Assembly (NCBI GenBank): GCA_020746105.1 | Contig: CM036658.1 | Location: 32,885,099 to 32,949,098 of the forward strand | Source: Trogon surrucura | Taxonomy: Eukaryota > Chordata > Aves > Trogoniformes > Trogonidae | Reading direction: 5' to 3' | Length of the DNA: 64,000 nucleotides | Part shown: positions 1-14,001 of the stretch, in pieces | Layout of the letters: the number at the start of each line of letters is the position of its first letter | Numbering within the stretch: position 1 is the stretch's first letter | Notes under the pieces: generated by a model | The model's input: only the letters and a program-made list of their open reading frames with translations | Database searches by the model: none | Told to the model about the DNA's origin: nothing | Translations under genes and position numbers: made by a program

Positions 1-988
1 CCTAACAATAAAATCACCACTGGATTTTAGTTTTAAAATCAATAAAATGATAAAATCAGGAATAATCCCAATCAGGATATAGCTAAGCATTAACTGCTTC
101 TGCACACAGAAAATTTAGGCATTAACACATTACCTTGCTATAATCAGAAACTTCTGTAATTACAATATTTAACAGACTATGATAATCTCTACGTTTAGAC
201 TGCATATCATGAGCTTATTCCATCAATTAAGACCCTTTTTTCCTAGAAGGTAGCTTTGTAACTATTTACTCTTGATGTCTAGTATCTCAAAACAAAACAC
301 TTGTCCATTTCAGAAATTCTTCCCTTCAACTAAATTAAGACCACATTAACAAAAAAAAAAAAAACAAAAACACGAAGAGTATTTTTTTGGTGTCTTTTCT
401 AGAGACAGACAACCTAAGTCTGGCTTTCCTCCTACCTTACTCAACTTATTAATAAAAAGAGTGTTAGCATATTTTAAACCTTTCTTTTTCTTCCTAGTTT
501 ATATAGCAAGGCTGAACACCAATAAAAAGGCTGTCCACTCAAACTTTAGGAGCTCAAGAGAAAATACAAGCTAAAAAATATTTTTATTTCCCCAGTGGGT
601 ATGGCAAATGTCAATGCCTTTTCAAGCAAAGCCAGAAATATTAAGCTTGATTACAGGGGACCTGGCTAGGTATTATCTGCCTGTTTCTTCCCCATCTTGT
701 GTCTGAAACACCTAGATGGCACTGCTGTCAGTTACAGTACTCGAAAAAATCAGTTTTATTGCCTAACTCATTTTGATAGAGAGAGAGATATATATATATA
801 TATATGCATGCTTCAGTCAGCAAAGAATATGTATATCTGATGCAACATGGTATTATTCTTTCTGCATTAAAATACCTCACATTACATAGTGTTTACATTA
901 CAAGTGTAAAAACAGCTATATTACAATCAGCTGTAATAATATTTGCTAGTAAATAGTATAAGGCATTTACGTGAAATTTGATACTTAC

Positions 989-1080
989 AATCCTCCTTCT
1001 AGGAAATTACAGACATTTTCATCACGTTTCGATACTAAATGGAAAGTTTCTCTGATAATTTGTTGCTGTGTATCTTCACT
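989..1080 (-). CDS. AP3S1: AP3S1 coding exon 2
   Basis: A 92-nt exon, entered in phase 0 and leaving two bases of a split codon. On the minus strand the acceptor AG is at 1081-1082 after a T-rich tract and the donor GTAAG at 984-988. It encodes about 30 residues of the longin-like sigma fold. Confidence 0.95.
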
Positions 1081-4000
1081 CTACAAAAGAAAACATATTT
1101 TGCTATCAAGCTAAAATGAATTAACGACACACAGCACACAGAACTAATAAATAGAACACAAAGTGTATTGGCACCCTCAAACTATCTACTTCTGAAGTCT
1201 TAAATCTACCAGTTAATAAGCTGCATGTTGGTTTTGTCATTCCAAAACAAAAAAAGGACATTTTTACAAGCTGCAGAAAAACACATTACTGAGAAACAAT
1301 TGTGAAAAAAGTGATTGCTTTTAAGAAACTTCTAAAAATAGTTTATTTGAGTAAACAGGATGTCTTCTCAAGTATTCTAAGTTTTTTGTATCTCCACCAT
1401 ACTCTGAATTGCTACATACATGCTTTGAAACTAATTTCACACATGAACAAGACAGAACACAAGGTCTTAAAAGCTTGAAGGGGATGGGGAAGGTAAAAAT
1501 CTCATAATACGTAACAAAAATAGCTTAAATACAACAGCATCATAAGCAACGTTTTCCTAAGCCACTAACTTGCTTCCTAGCAGATCAGAAACATCACTTC
1601 CGAATCCAAATTCACTTGACTCTTCCTGAGTCCACAGTGAGACCCCACTGTTTCCACACACTTGCTTTTGCTTCTGTAAGAGCCGATTCATTTTTAACAA
1701 GTCTATAGTAAAAAAAAAATTTAAAAAAATACAGTGCCTAAAATCCTGTGTTTGTTTTGTAGCACAGAACTGTAAAGTTATTAAGCACAGACAGCCCTCA
1801 AGAATACCCAAGCATGCATGCCAGCACTATAAAGTACTGCATAAACAAACTCTGAGCAAAACTGGTGCACGTGTCTTAGAATTGACTTCAGCTAGAACAG
1901 TGCAAAACCCTGCATGACTGCTAAGAGCCTAGCATCTGTGTGGTTTACCTTAAATTCATGTCTTATTTTACAAACAACCTCAAGAATCCACAAAGAGATC
2001 AGCAAAAAGTCCAGCAGAAGTAAATTGCCCCATAAAACACAGAACAAGAAAGCTGAGCTTGCTCTACTTCTATAGTCTGTGCTCTTTGAATTGCAACTGC
2101 CTTACTCTGCTGCAGTTATCCTAGTTACTTACTCCCATGTTTTCTATGGTAGCAGGAAAGAAATTGAGATATCAAGTACTTCAAATAACTTCTGTTTTCA
2201 GAATCTACCCTTATTCACAAAGTTGTTCAGAAACTTAACTTTGAAATTATGGCCACAGGTCTATATTCTGAAACACAAAACCAGAGCTCACCTCTTCCAT
2301 GATTTTCATGTCTTCACATGAATTATTACTCTGCTACATAATTGCAAAATACTATTAACCTCATTTTAGGCAGTAGAAACTCCATCTAGATGAAGGAAAG
2401 AAGTTACACACACTTTGTAAGCTTTGGTATCATGAAGCCAACAAATACCTCCTTCACAGGTCTGATCAAATTAATCTCTGTAGAAAGCTGGAGATGCTTC
2501 CACTGGTAGGAAAAATAAATAAATAAATAAATGCCTCCAGTACTGGTTCAATTGATATTAAAGTATGTGTAGGTTTCAGAAGGCCATAAATAAAGCTGTT
2601 TTATTGAAATGACACTCAACAAGACTATCAGAACAATCGCATCTGTGCGCCACAAACTTTAGGGAAACCACCTAATCATGTAATTTCTCAAATTCATCTG
2701 CTATTCACACTTCAAAGTTATTTCAAGTTATTTGGTTAATACAGACATCTTACCCTACTTTAAATCCCACTTATGAAAGCAGTAGAACAGACTGAGGCTA
2801 ACAAGAAAAAATCTGGTAACCTCCTCTCATTCTCTCATCTCCTTGCCCTGTTGTTCCTCCCAGGACTTTGATTACACAGTAGTAACAGAAGACACAAAAA
2901 GATAATTATACCTGAACACAAAATGAGAATGGAAGTGTTTCACATTAATGCAAGTTTTGTATATCTTTCCAAAGTCTTTCATCTATCTTTTTAATCACAC
3001 CTCCAAACTGACAGGGTGGGGGAAAGAAAAAAAACCCAAAACTCCTTTAGAAAGTTATCGTAGCTCTGCAACAAGAGTGTGGATGCCCACATGAGGAATG
3101 CTTATCAATATGTGCAGCTGAGAAACTTCCATTTTAATTTTTAAATTAGACATGGGAAGTGAAAGATGTCTACTCTGTAACCCAGAAAGAAGAAAATGCG
3201 TTCACAAACATCTATGAGAACTTCCCAATACTGTCCCTCTAAGGAGAAGGGATCAAATTCAGTCATCATAGCAATGACCTGTATCAATTACGCTCCTTTA
3301 AGTAAAAGCCTGGCATTATAAACTGAAGTCCCACAGTCATCCTTACTGCTCTGAGATACAGAAGTGAGATACATCTCTTTCAATAAAGTGACTATGTAAC
3401 AGACAGAATTGTAAGCAAGTGGCCACCAATCCAAGTAAGTAAGAGCACTTGTAAAAAACAATATTTTGTTTACATAATTCTCATAAGTATCAGTTGTTTT
3501 CTCGTGTTTTAGTGACCAAGGTCAGTCCAATCAAAGCTAAGCTTATTTCTGGGAAATACAGTCATGATCAAGACACTACCTTAAAATCTCTTAACCTTGC
3601 ACTAAATCAACTCACTGCCACCCTTTCGACAACTTTCTTAGTTTCCTGTGGCTGCGCTTTCTCTTCATCAGATCAAGTGCTTGTGCTGCATTTTCAGAGC
3701 TGCTCTGCTACTTGCCTTCTCTCATGTAAAATAATGTATTTCTTTATTACATTTATTTCTCATGTCAACTCCACACGATTCCAAAATAAAAGGCTCTGCT
3801 TGCCGAACCTGACTCCCACGTAACTCATCTCCCCGACCCTAACACCTCTGCCACGGCACAGAGACACGCAGCACCACACCAGAGATGCTGAAAGCCAGGT
3901 TAAAAAGCACGGCAAGACTTCGGAGCAGCGCTTCCACAAACAGACTCAGAGAATCGACTTTGTCGTTGAACGAGGCTCCCTTCCTTCACCTTCAGCAGCA

Positions 4001-4438
4001 CTAAAGGACAGTTTCCAGCGAAACAGGACACCGTCTGGGAAAACAGCTTTCTTCAGAATCCCGTTTCGTTTAGCGGGGGCTCTCAGGGAGGTTTTCGTAC
4101 CCTCCATCTTCCCACACCCTCGCCCCACAAGGCGGGGCGCCAGGCAGCTCGACCGCTCGACCGCGCCGGGGCAGGACGGGGCCGGCAGGATTCCCCTTGT
4201 ATAACCCCCGCCACAGCCGCACCCCGGAACCGCCGTTCCTGAGGAAAAGCCAGGGGCCACAGGAAGAAAACACCCACCGCCTCAGAGGGACGGACAGACG
4301 GACGGACGCCCCTCCCTGGCCCCGCCCCAGGACCCGCGCGGCCCAGCCCCGGCCCCGGCCCACCCGTACATAGCGCTGGTAGAACTTGGAGAGCCGCGGC
4401 TTGCCGTGGTTGTTGAAGATGAGGATGGCTTTGATCAT
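989..4438 (-). CDS. AP3S1: AP-3 complex subunit sigma-1, 5' part (exons 1-2)
   Basis: Small sigma subunit of the AP-3 adaptor, which sorts cargo from endosomes to lysosomes and lysosome-related organelles. Two coding exons are visible. Exon 1 (4370-4438) starts at the ATG whose first base is 4438 and encodes 23 residues beginning MIKAILIFNNHGKPRL, the family's N-terminus. Exon 2 (989-1080) continues with SEDTQQQIIRETFHLVSKRD and ends near FLEGG. Both junctions have GT donors and exon 2 has a pyrimidine-rich AG acceptor. The lysines and serines in exon 1 and the SEDTQQQ start of exon 2 fit sigma-1 better than the paralogue AP3S2. The downstream exons (the family is about 193 residues) are not found in 1-988 and must lie left of the window. 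The gene is head-to-head with ATG12, as in mammals. Confidence 0.95.
1081..4369 (-). other. AP3S1: AP3S1 intron 1
   Basis: AT-rich intron of about 3.3 kb with no recognisable exon. It contains a short (TA)n run near 788-804 and an AAAT microsatellite at about 2512-2532. The last 500 bp before exon 1 rise sharply in G+C as part of the shared CpG island. Small ORFs here (for example 2079-2321 and 3494-3823) show no family resemblance and are judged chance ORFs. Confidence 0.8.
4370..4438 (-). CDS. AP3S1: AP3S1 coding exon 1
   Basis: A 69-nt first coding exon of 23 codons, ending ...SKFYQRY before a GT donor (minus strand, 4369-4368). The residue before the final Tyr is Arg here; the mammalian sigma-1 I know has Pro at that place, so this is a small lineage difference. 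Confidence 0.95.
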
Positions 4439-4710
4439 GGTGGCGGGGCGGCGGCCGCCGGGCTCCCTCCTCCCTCGTCCTCCTGCCGGTCCTCCCCCCC
4501 GCGGCTCGCGGGGCAGCAGAAGGGTCTCGCGCACCCAGCCGCCCGCCGGACCGCGACCGTTAAAGCGGCTGAACGGCTCCCTCCGCACGTGACCGCCCCC
4601 CCAACCTCCTTCCTTCCTCTACGTCACCTGACCGGCAAAGGCGGTGTCCCGCTAGGGACAAAACGCCTCCGTGTGTCGTCACTTCCACTTCCCACCCACG
4701 GGAGCGCGGC
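4439..4710. promoter_or_regulatory. Bidirectional AP3S1/ATG12 promoter
   Basis: Only 272 bp separate the two divergent start codons, so both 5' UTRs and promoters lie in this GC- and CpG-rich, TATA-less segment. Visible elements are an E-box CACGTG followed by AC at 4587-4594 (half of the TFEB/TFE3 CLEAR consensus), a CRE-like TACGTCAC at 4620-4627, and a GTCACTTCC stretch near 4678 that could bind ETS-type factors. The arrangement matches the mammalian AP3S1/ATG12 pair. Transcription start sites cannot be placed from sequence alone. Confidence 0.8.
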
Positions 4711-7580
<2,870 letters not shown>

Positions 7581-7929
7581 ACGGCAAGCAATACAGTTAT
7601 TTAAGTGTCGTCTTCAGAAATGGAAAGGGACTAACTTTCTTAATCTCAACCTGTAAACACGCAGAAAGAAGGATTTTTGCATTTCTACTTATGACTGTAC
7701 CTGTATAAAAATGGTGCAGATGAATAGCATAGAAGAAGTGCTACCTAGACTGTCTCATCCTGTAGCAAAATGCTGATGTACATCAGAAAAAATCTGTCTC
7801 TGCCATCTCTCTTGCTGCTGAGTTCTCAATTGCTGTATCTGAAGGGAAACCGTTTCACAGTTGTGCGGAGGAATGGCTGGACAGCTCTGTCACTCTATAT
7901 AATGTACTGAACATAGAAGTTCCTTTTTT

Positions 7930-7935
7930 ATTAAA
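7930..7935 (+). promoter_or_regulatory. ATG12: Candidate proximal ATG12 polyadenylation signal
   Basis: ATTAAA 350 bp after the ATG12 stop, followed by a TG/T-rich stretch. Mammalian ATG12 has a long 3' UTR, so distal sites, for example AATAAA near 9577, are also possible. In that case the CR1 piece at 8300 and the SINE at 9357 would lie in the transcript. Confidence 0.4.
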
Positions 7936-8299
7936 AGGGATGTTTATTGTACCTGGAGCCTGGGATTCACTTTACTTCTTCCGTCTTGTACATCTGTTAT
8001 GTGCTTTCCATTCTTTGTGAAGTCATTGTCTTGAATATGTACTATCTCATGTCATTTCAAGACAGTATTTTGATTTTCATTGTCGTAAGCTATATATAGG
8101 AATCAGTATATAGTTACTTCAGCCTGTGCCTTCATCATGTTGGTTCTGTAAGTACCTTGTGTCTGTCGCAAAGCATAGTGATGGGCCTCAGAAATGCTTT
8201 CTTCCTGCTGAGTTTGTGTAGTGATTTGTTGAAGGCTCAAAACTTCAGCAGTTGCCAAGGTGTTTCCTCTGACGCTGTTTAGTGATTAGCATCATTAGT

Positions 8300-8437
8300 T
8301 GAAGGGGAAACTTTCAGAACCTCTCTGGACGCGTTCCTGTGTGGCTGCCCTGGATGATCCTGCTCTGGCAGAGGGGGTGGACTAGATGACCTCTAGAGGT
8401 CCTTTCCAACCCCTGACATTCTGTGATTCTATGATCA
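8300..8437 (+). mobile_element. CR1 3'-end fragment, sense
   Basis: About 140 bp with CR1 landmarks: GTGTGGCTGCCCTGGATGAT, GTGGACTAGATGACCTCTAG, GGTCCTTTCCAACCCCTGAC and the terminal ATTCTGTGATTCTATGAT repeat. Severely 5'-truncated, with its 3' end intact. Confidence 0.9.
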
Positions 8438-9356
8438 TGCAAAGAGGTGTTGCATCTTCAGTTAATGAGGGTATAGACATGAAGTGCTAATATCGTACTG
8501 CATGTATTCTCTTTCTGGCTGCTGTTATTTTCCCAGCTGCATGTTCCAACAATGAAATAGAATGCACTTTATGTACTTTTGCTAAGGATTTCTTTTTTAT
8601 CATGAGGAGGACTTGGTACCTTGACTAGGGTACTGACATTCACTTTTATTTATTGGAGAGTCTGGGCATGGGGGTTGTTTTTTTCTGGGTTTATTTTAAA
8701 TGTCTGGTTTACGGTCTTTTATTTATGTTTGTGTAAGATGAACTAAATTAAATGTTAGCTGTTTGCTTGCAGCATGTTTCTTATGCTGGATGACAGTTTT
8801 GGTGCCTGACTCAAGCCTCTTCTTGGCTTGTTCTAGTTTAAAGCATGCTTGTATGACAGTCTTGAGCTATTCCTTGCTGTTTCATATAAAAGTGGCTCTT
8901 ACGTGGTCTCTGCGACATGTGTATTAAGTTGTTTCCACCCTTGGAGGACTTCTGGAGAACTAATACTCAGCCTAACTTAGTAATGTTGCTGCAGTTTGCA
9001 TGCAGCCTGCATGTATGGCAAAGTAACACAGGCCCTGGATACTTACTACGTGAATAGCTTGATGTACTTGGCCACTTTTTAAGTGGAAAACCTGAATTTG
9101 TTGGGTTAAGCTGACAAGAAGGAATTGGTTGTAAATTTAAACACTTCAAATCATTCACACTTTTGCCTGCTCAGGACCCTGATCCCGTGAATCTTTGTCT
9201 ATTTAAGAGAATTATTGCAGAGATAAGCACTCTCATACTTGCCATCTTGAGGAGGTTACCTCCTGGGTTACTGTCAGGCCGGCCTAAGCTTGCACAGCCA
9301 GTAGAGGGTACCCAAGGACAAAGGTATTTGCATAGTTTTTCCTAGATTATTTTTTT

Positions 9357-9540
9357 CACAGAATCACAGAATGGCCTAGGCTGGAAGGGACCTTAGAGAT
9401 CATTTTAATCCAACCTCCCTGTCCTGGGCAGGGACGCCTCTCAACTAGATCAGGCAACACGTGAGAACCAAACGGGAATCGAACCTGCGACCCTTGGTGT
9501 TTCAGCACCACGCCCAACCGAGTGAGCTAAACTTTCCCAA
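9357..9540 (-). mobile_element. tRNA-Ile/CR1 composite SINE
   Basis: Read on the minus strand, a tRNA-like head (9540 to about 9464) runs directly into a CR1 3' tail (about 9463 to 9357). The head has an A box TAGCTCACTCGGTTGG (9514-9529) and a B box GGTTCGATTCC (9475-9485), with GCGTGGTGCT between them as in tRNA-Ile. The tail ends in the CR1 terminus TTCTGTGATTCTGTG. Pol III head plus LINE tail is the definition of a LINE-dependent SINE. The build matches the TguSINE1 type described from passerine birds (family assignment from memory). The acceptor stem does not pair well and the anticodon arm is altered, so it is not a working tRNA gene. Confidence 0.8.
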
Positions 9541-10413
9541 TCTTTTTTGTAATATGTGCACTTGCCAACCTTACAAATAAAAGTAGTTTGTTCTCTTGTG
9601 TGGCAGTATGTTTGCCTAAGATAAGCTACTAGTCTGGCTCTTTAAAGAGTGTTCTATTGGTGTCTTTCACCTCATTTGATCTCAACAAATGAAACTACTG
9701 ATATCCTGCTAATGTGTTCTTCAGAAGTGACGAAAGAAGATAGATTTCTGTATGTGTGGTTTTGTGGAAGTTTTGTGTTTTGTTTTGGTTTGCTGGTGTT
9801 TGTTGTTTTTTTTTTTTTAAAGAGTAAAACAACCCACTAGGATCTCAAGATGAAGGAGAAATATAGGTCATGGTATCATGCCAGCTAACGGTAGAAGGTT
9901 GTCCTTCATGTTGAATCTATAGCTATTTTCTTATCCACTGGAGTTGAAAAAAGAACATAGTTTGCTTCGATCCCCTCAAAGGTAATAGTGGGTAAACCAC
10001 ACAGTAATGGCTTGGATTTCTTTTATTCACTACATGCATATTTGAGCTAGGATAACTTATTCACATTTTAAATATTTACTTGCTTAAGATGCAGCTTGTT
10101 CCTTGAACAATATTTGTTGATGACTGTTTTTTTCAATATTTTCCTCCTCTTTAATTTTCCTCCAACCCCACCTAAGTATTTCTTGGCCCCTAGTTTACCA
10201 GCACACAGGGACTACTAACCTGATACACCTCGTGCTTTCTGTTTCCTGAGTGCTCTAAGTGGCTCCCTTTGTTCGGTTCCTTTTAACAACTACCAGTTCC
10301 AATTCTGCTAATTCAGCCATGTAACTTCTGTACCTTCTTTATGGGTAGAGTCTCATTTTTGCCATTTTTCCCTGTAGTTTTCTGCCTTTTTATACTGAAC
10401 AATCTGTATTAGT
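9541..10413. other. Unannotated spacer
   Basis: AT-rich sequence without a recognisable exon or repeat, apart from a poly-T run near 9809-9818. It is the space between the possible distal ATG12 polyadenylation region and the envelope remnant. The 5' edge of the older retroviral element may lie within it, but I could not find a matching 5' LTR. Confidence 0.5.
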
Positions 10414-12715
10414 GAAAATGTCTCAGATGGGAACAGTACCAATGATACTAATTACACCCAAAAGCCCTGTGCACGAGAAGCCAGAGATTGTTCAGGTTAA
10501 CCCTGCCAATCAATTAGGACTGAGCATATTTTCTTCCTTTTGTATTCACAGGAGTCCTGAAAGGAACTGTGTGTGAACCAACTACTACAAAGCATTGTGT
10601 TACTGATGAGTAGAATAGCTTGTACAATCTTATTCTGATGAAACCCACCATTGTGGCTTGCCTGTGGCAGCAGCGCAGCATAGGGCTGTCATTTAAGTTC
10701 AAAGTAGATCTGATGGAACCTGATCCAGCTACACAGACTAACCTAATCTTACATTCTCTTCTGTTAGTAATCACGCAGAAACCACGTTACAAAACGGAAT
10801 TAGAAATCTACCTATTCTCACCCCAACATCTGGTGATGACCCTTGGGACCATGCATTGCTAAGATACATTGCAAGCACTGGAACACCACAAAATAAAAGG
10901 ACCCAAGCCACTGTAGTTATACAGGAAAATAAAATATATTCCAAAGATGAATGGGTTTGGAAAGATTCTCCTTGGATGGCCAGACTGCAGGCCATTCCAG
11001 GAAGGAAAATACAGGTTGGCTGTCAGGTGATCAATGGATCTACCCATCAGGCTGACCAAAACAAAAAAAATTTATGCTGATTCTTTTGAAACAAAGAATT
11101 GTAAAAAAACTGAACCAGGTTTGGATTGTTGGCACATTTTCACTTCTTCCAGACCTATAATTGTCTACTATATATGGGGTAACCAGGGCGCAGAGTTATT
11201 ATTTGAATTTTCAATGATAATGTGACATTCCTGTCGACACCCACACCCAAGCCATCTCAAATTTCTGAAAACTCATCAACTCGGCCTACCATTAATCTAA
11301 CTCCATATATTTTTAACATTGGTCCTTATATATTTATATATAAATGGTCCTTATATACATATGGTCCTTATATAATTAAAAACACGGGCCAACAGCAAGT
11401 GTTGTTTAATCCATCATATTCTCTCAAACAAATAGAGCTATTAATACAGACCAATATCTCTGCAATTAAACCCACCTGCTCACCATTTCTGAGTAAATCC
11501 TATACAGGATGATCAGCATGGTTAAACAGATGAAACTCCACCTCTTCAAAACAATCAAAGAGAGATGTAACAGATAGTTTAGGAACCAGGCTGGGAGTTT
11601 TAAATAGTATAGATGCTGAAGTACTCGCAAATAAACTGGTCACAACAACAAGTGATCTAAACTGATTAAAACATCCTTTACAATCTTGCCTCTTGACTTT
11701 AGGAACCAACCAATGGCTTCTATCAGACTTACTACCACAATGAGAGGAAATTAATGAAAAAGACCACTAAGCAATTGTGAATGCTCTTGATGTGGTCCAA
11801 AATAACATTTCTCTAGCTCTCAGTTGTGTCCAGGCTCAGCTGTGGATGCAATCAATGGCAGCTGCAGTTATAAGGAAAGGTACCTTGCCTACCGAAATTA
11901 AGAAAATAATCTGGGATAATGCAATTGAATTTGAGGAAAAAATTTCAATCCTGGTGGTACTTAGCTAACTTTACCTATGACCCTAGTAACAGTAAAGCCA
12001 CTGCTTTTGTTTTAACCATACACAATGTTTTGGTATATACCATATACCAAATCATCGCTCTGGGGTTAAATCATTTTGGAACTGTGCTCTATTCAAGAGA
12101 ACACAGAGTACGAGCTCAACAAAATATTTGTCATTTTGCAATTCACCTTGATGAAGGCCCAGAGACTATACTAGTATATATAGGGAAAGGGGGTGTGTGC
12201 ATGAGAACTCTGTGATTTTATAATATTAATTGGTGAAATTTGATTATATGCTCATCTATAATTTGTTGTTTACCCCTATTGAAATGAACCTTACATTAGT
12301 GAAGAAATTGCTATGACATGAGGACCTGAAGTGACTATTGAAACAAGCTCGAGAAAATGGGCAAAGGACTCTGGTGACTGTCCAACATGATGCAGAAGAA
12401 ATGCACCTGGTGCTGGAACGAGTGAAGAAAGATGGAGAACACTGGTGGTGGGACACTCTCTTTGGATGGTCGCCAACTGCTACAAGAATCCTCAACAAGA
12501 TGCTTCATCCTGTTGTTGTTTTCTTAACCCTTACTATATTGTGTTTTATCTTGATAATTGCTTTGTATGTTAAATTTTGGATTATGATGGAATGTTCGAT
12601 CCATTTGACACCTCCACAAACTGTGCAAAAAGCGATGATCCTCATCATGAGAGTGTGTATGATGTGTCCAATCTTGGCTAAAGCATTGCAAGAGCGCTTG
12701 ATGCTCACAAAATAA
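10414..12715 (+). pseudogene. Broken retroviral envelope gene
   Basis: A chain of short ORFs in two forward frames together resembles a retroviral Env. At the left, 10414-10500 encodes four closely spaced N-glycosylation sequons (NVS, NST, NDT, NYT) before a stop. Middle segments (10856-11080, 11034-11225, 11222-11512) are rich in N, W and C. Segments 11777-11968 and 11919-12215 look like a helical transmembrane-subunit ectodomain. The last ORF (12338-12715) has a WWW-containing juxtamembrane stretch, one hydrophobic membrane helix of about 22 residues (about 12525-12592) and a short tail. Many frameshifts and stops make it non-functional. It lies outside the neighbouring provirus (upstream of its 5' LTR), so it belongs to another, older element. 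I cannot name its genus. Confidence 0.6.
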
Positions 12716-13254
12716 CCTTTCTCACGCTGTTTGTGGGATAATTGTCTAAAATTAATTACTTAGTGTTGTTCACACATTGGAACATGGAGAAAGTTTCCAG
12801 GACAGTGGGCAGCTGGTACGTAAGCAGTTCTCCTCACAAAGATTTCTAAAATAACCTTAAAGGTTGGTAGCATTAAGGCAGCTTGATATTTCTAATTGTA
12901 AGAGAAAATCCCATGGAGTGTTGAACAGAGTGGAAATACCGTGGTCAAGCTGTGTGAACACAAAGGAACCTGGAGATGTCAAGGAGCCATTTAACTGAAC
13001 ATTTACTATCCTGGGCCAAGAGTCTGTCATCTTTTGATAGATGCCATCCTTTGGGTGAACTATGCTCATTATAATCTCATTATAATACCAAAACACACCT
13101 CCATCTCAAAAGCTACTCACCTCTGAGCTGCGACCATCCTTCACTGAGTTTGCGCATTGAATTTTTCTAGTCTACACCTTCAAACGCGAAGTGAGGAAAA
13201 TTTACATCAATCACAATAAGGACATGCATGACTAGAGTCACTCAAGCTCCACCT
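12716..13254 (+). repeat. Possible 3' part of the env-bearing element
   Basis: Non-coding sequence between the last envelope ORF and the insertion site of the ERV-L-like provirus. By position it would be the end of the older element and the start of its 3' LTR, with the remainder beyond the provirus at about 19884-20274. No second copy exists in the window to prove the LTR identity. Confidence 0.35.
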
Positions 13255-13259
13255 CAAAG
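13255..13259. repeat. Target-site duplication, left copy (CAAAG)
   Basis: CAAAG directly precedes the TG of the 5' LTR; the same 5 bp follow the 3' LTR at 19879-19883. A 5-bp duplication is typical of ERV-L (class III) integration. Confidence 0.85.
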
Positions 13260-13690
13260 TGTACCAGATTCAGCTGGGATAGGGTTAATTTTTGTCAAGG
13301 GTTGCGCTAGCTGGGATAACTAGTCACTAGCCAAAGGGGTATTCGATACCATCGTGATGTCATGCTCGGGGTATATAGAGGGAGCTGGTGGGGCAGAGGT
13401 CCCTCTCTCTTTCTGGTTCTCGGTCCGGGCGTCGCTGGGTTTCAGCTGGTGAGATCCGCGTTACATGTTACTTGCGTTATATCTGGTTAAACGCTACTGT
13501 TATTTCACTGTTATTGTTACCATTTTATATTCCCCATTAAAACAAACTGGTTTTATTGCAACCCCACGAGGCTCTGCCTGCGGCTCCTTTCGGGCTCTTC
13601 CCCTCACTCTCGGTAGGGGGGGAGCGAGCGAGGGAGCGACCACGTGGTTCCTTTGCTTCCTTCCCCGCTGGTAACTCGGCTCCAACCACA
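13260..13690 (+). repeat. 5' LTR of the provirus
   Basis: About 431 bp, from TGTACCAGATTCAGCTGGGA to CCAACCACA. Contains a TATATAG box near 13373-13379 and an ATTAAAA signal near 13537, as expected for U3-R-U5. It pairs with the 3' LTR along its whole length and holds an 18-nt segment near 13430 that the 3' copy lacks. Confidence 0.92.
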
Positions 13691-13695
13691 TCTTT

Positions 13696-13713
13696 TGGCA
13701 CCCAACGTGGGGC
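13696..13713 (+). other. Primer binding site (tRNA-Lys-like)
   Basis: TGGCACCCAACGTGGGGC lies 5 nt after the 5' LTR. It differs at one position from the standard binding site for the 3' end of tRNA-Lys1,2 (TGGCGCCCAACGTGGGGC), where minus-strand DNA synthesis would start. Confidence 0.85.
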
Positions 13714-14001
13714 CGGGGGTTTGAGATAACAGCAAATTTGACAAGAGAGTGTTAAAAAACCTAATTTTATTAGATTGATTCTGCACATTAGTCAAGTAGT
13801 TGGTGGTCATAATGTTGGTTTACTTGTTTACACTGTGGCATTGGATGTATGTATTATATATGTATTATATGTATATATGTGTATTATATATGTATTATAT
13901 ATATTTACTGTGATGCTATTTATCAACTGTGGAAAGGGAGTCAAAAGCATAATTCTTTTGTACGGGGTGCTGACAGCTTATGATATGACTGCGTCACTGC
14001 C

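Noticed and set aside
1..988. AP3S1 exon 3 within the left end of the window
   Set aside because: I looked on the minus strand for the conserved GGSDNKLIYRHYATLYFVFC region and did not find it; the exon must lie further left.
9464..9540. A functional tRNA gene on the minus strand
   Set aside because: A and B boxes are present, but the acceptor stem does not pair, the anticodon arm is altered and the sequence runs directly into a CR1 tail. It is a SINE head.
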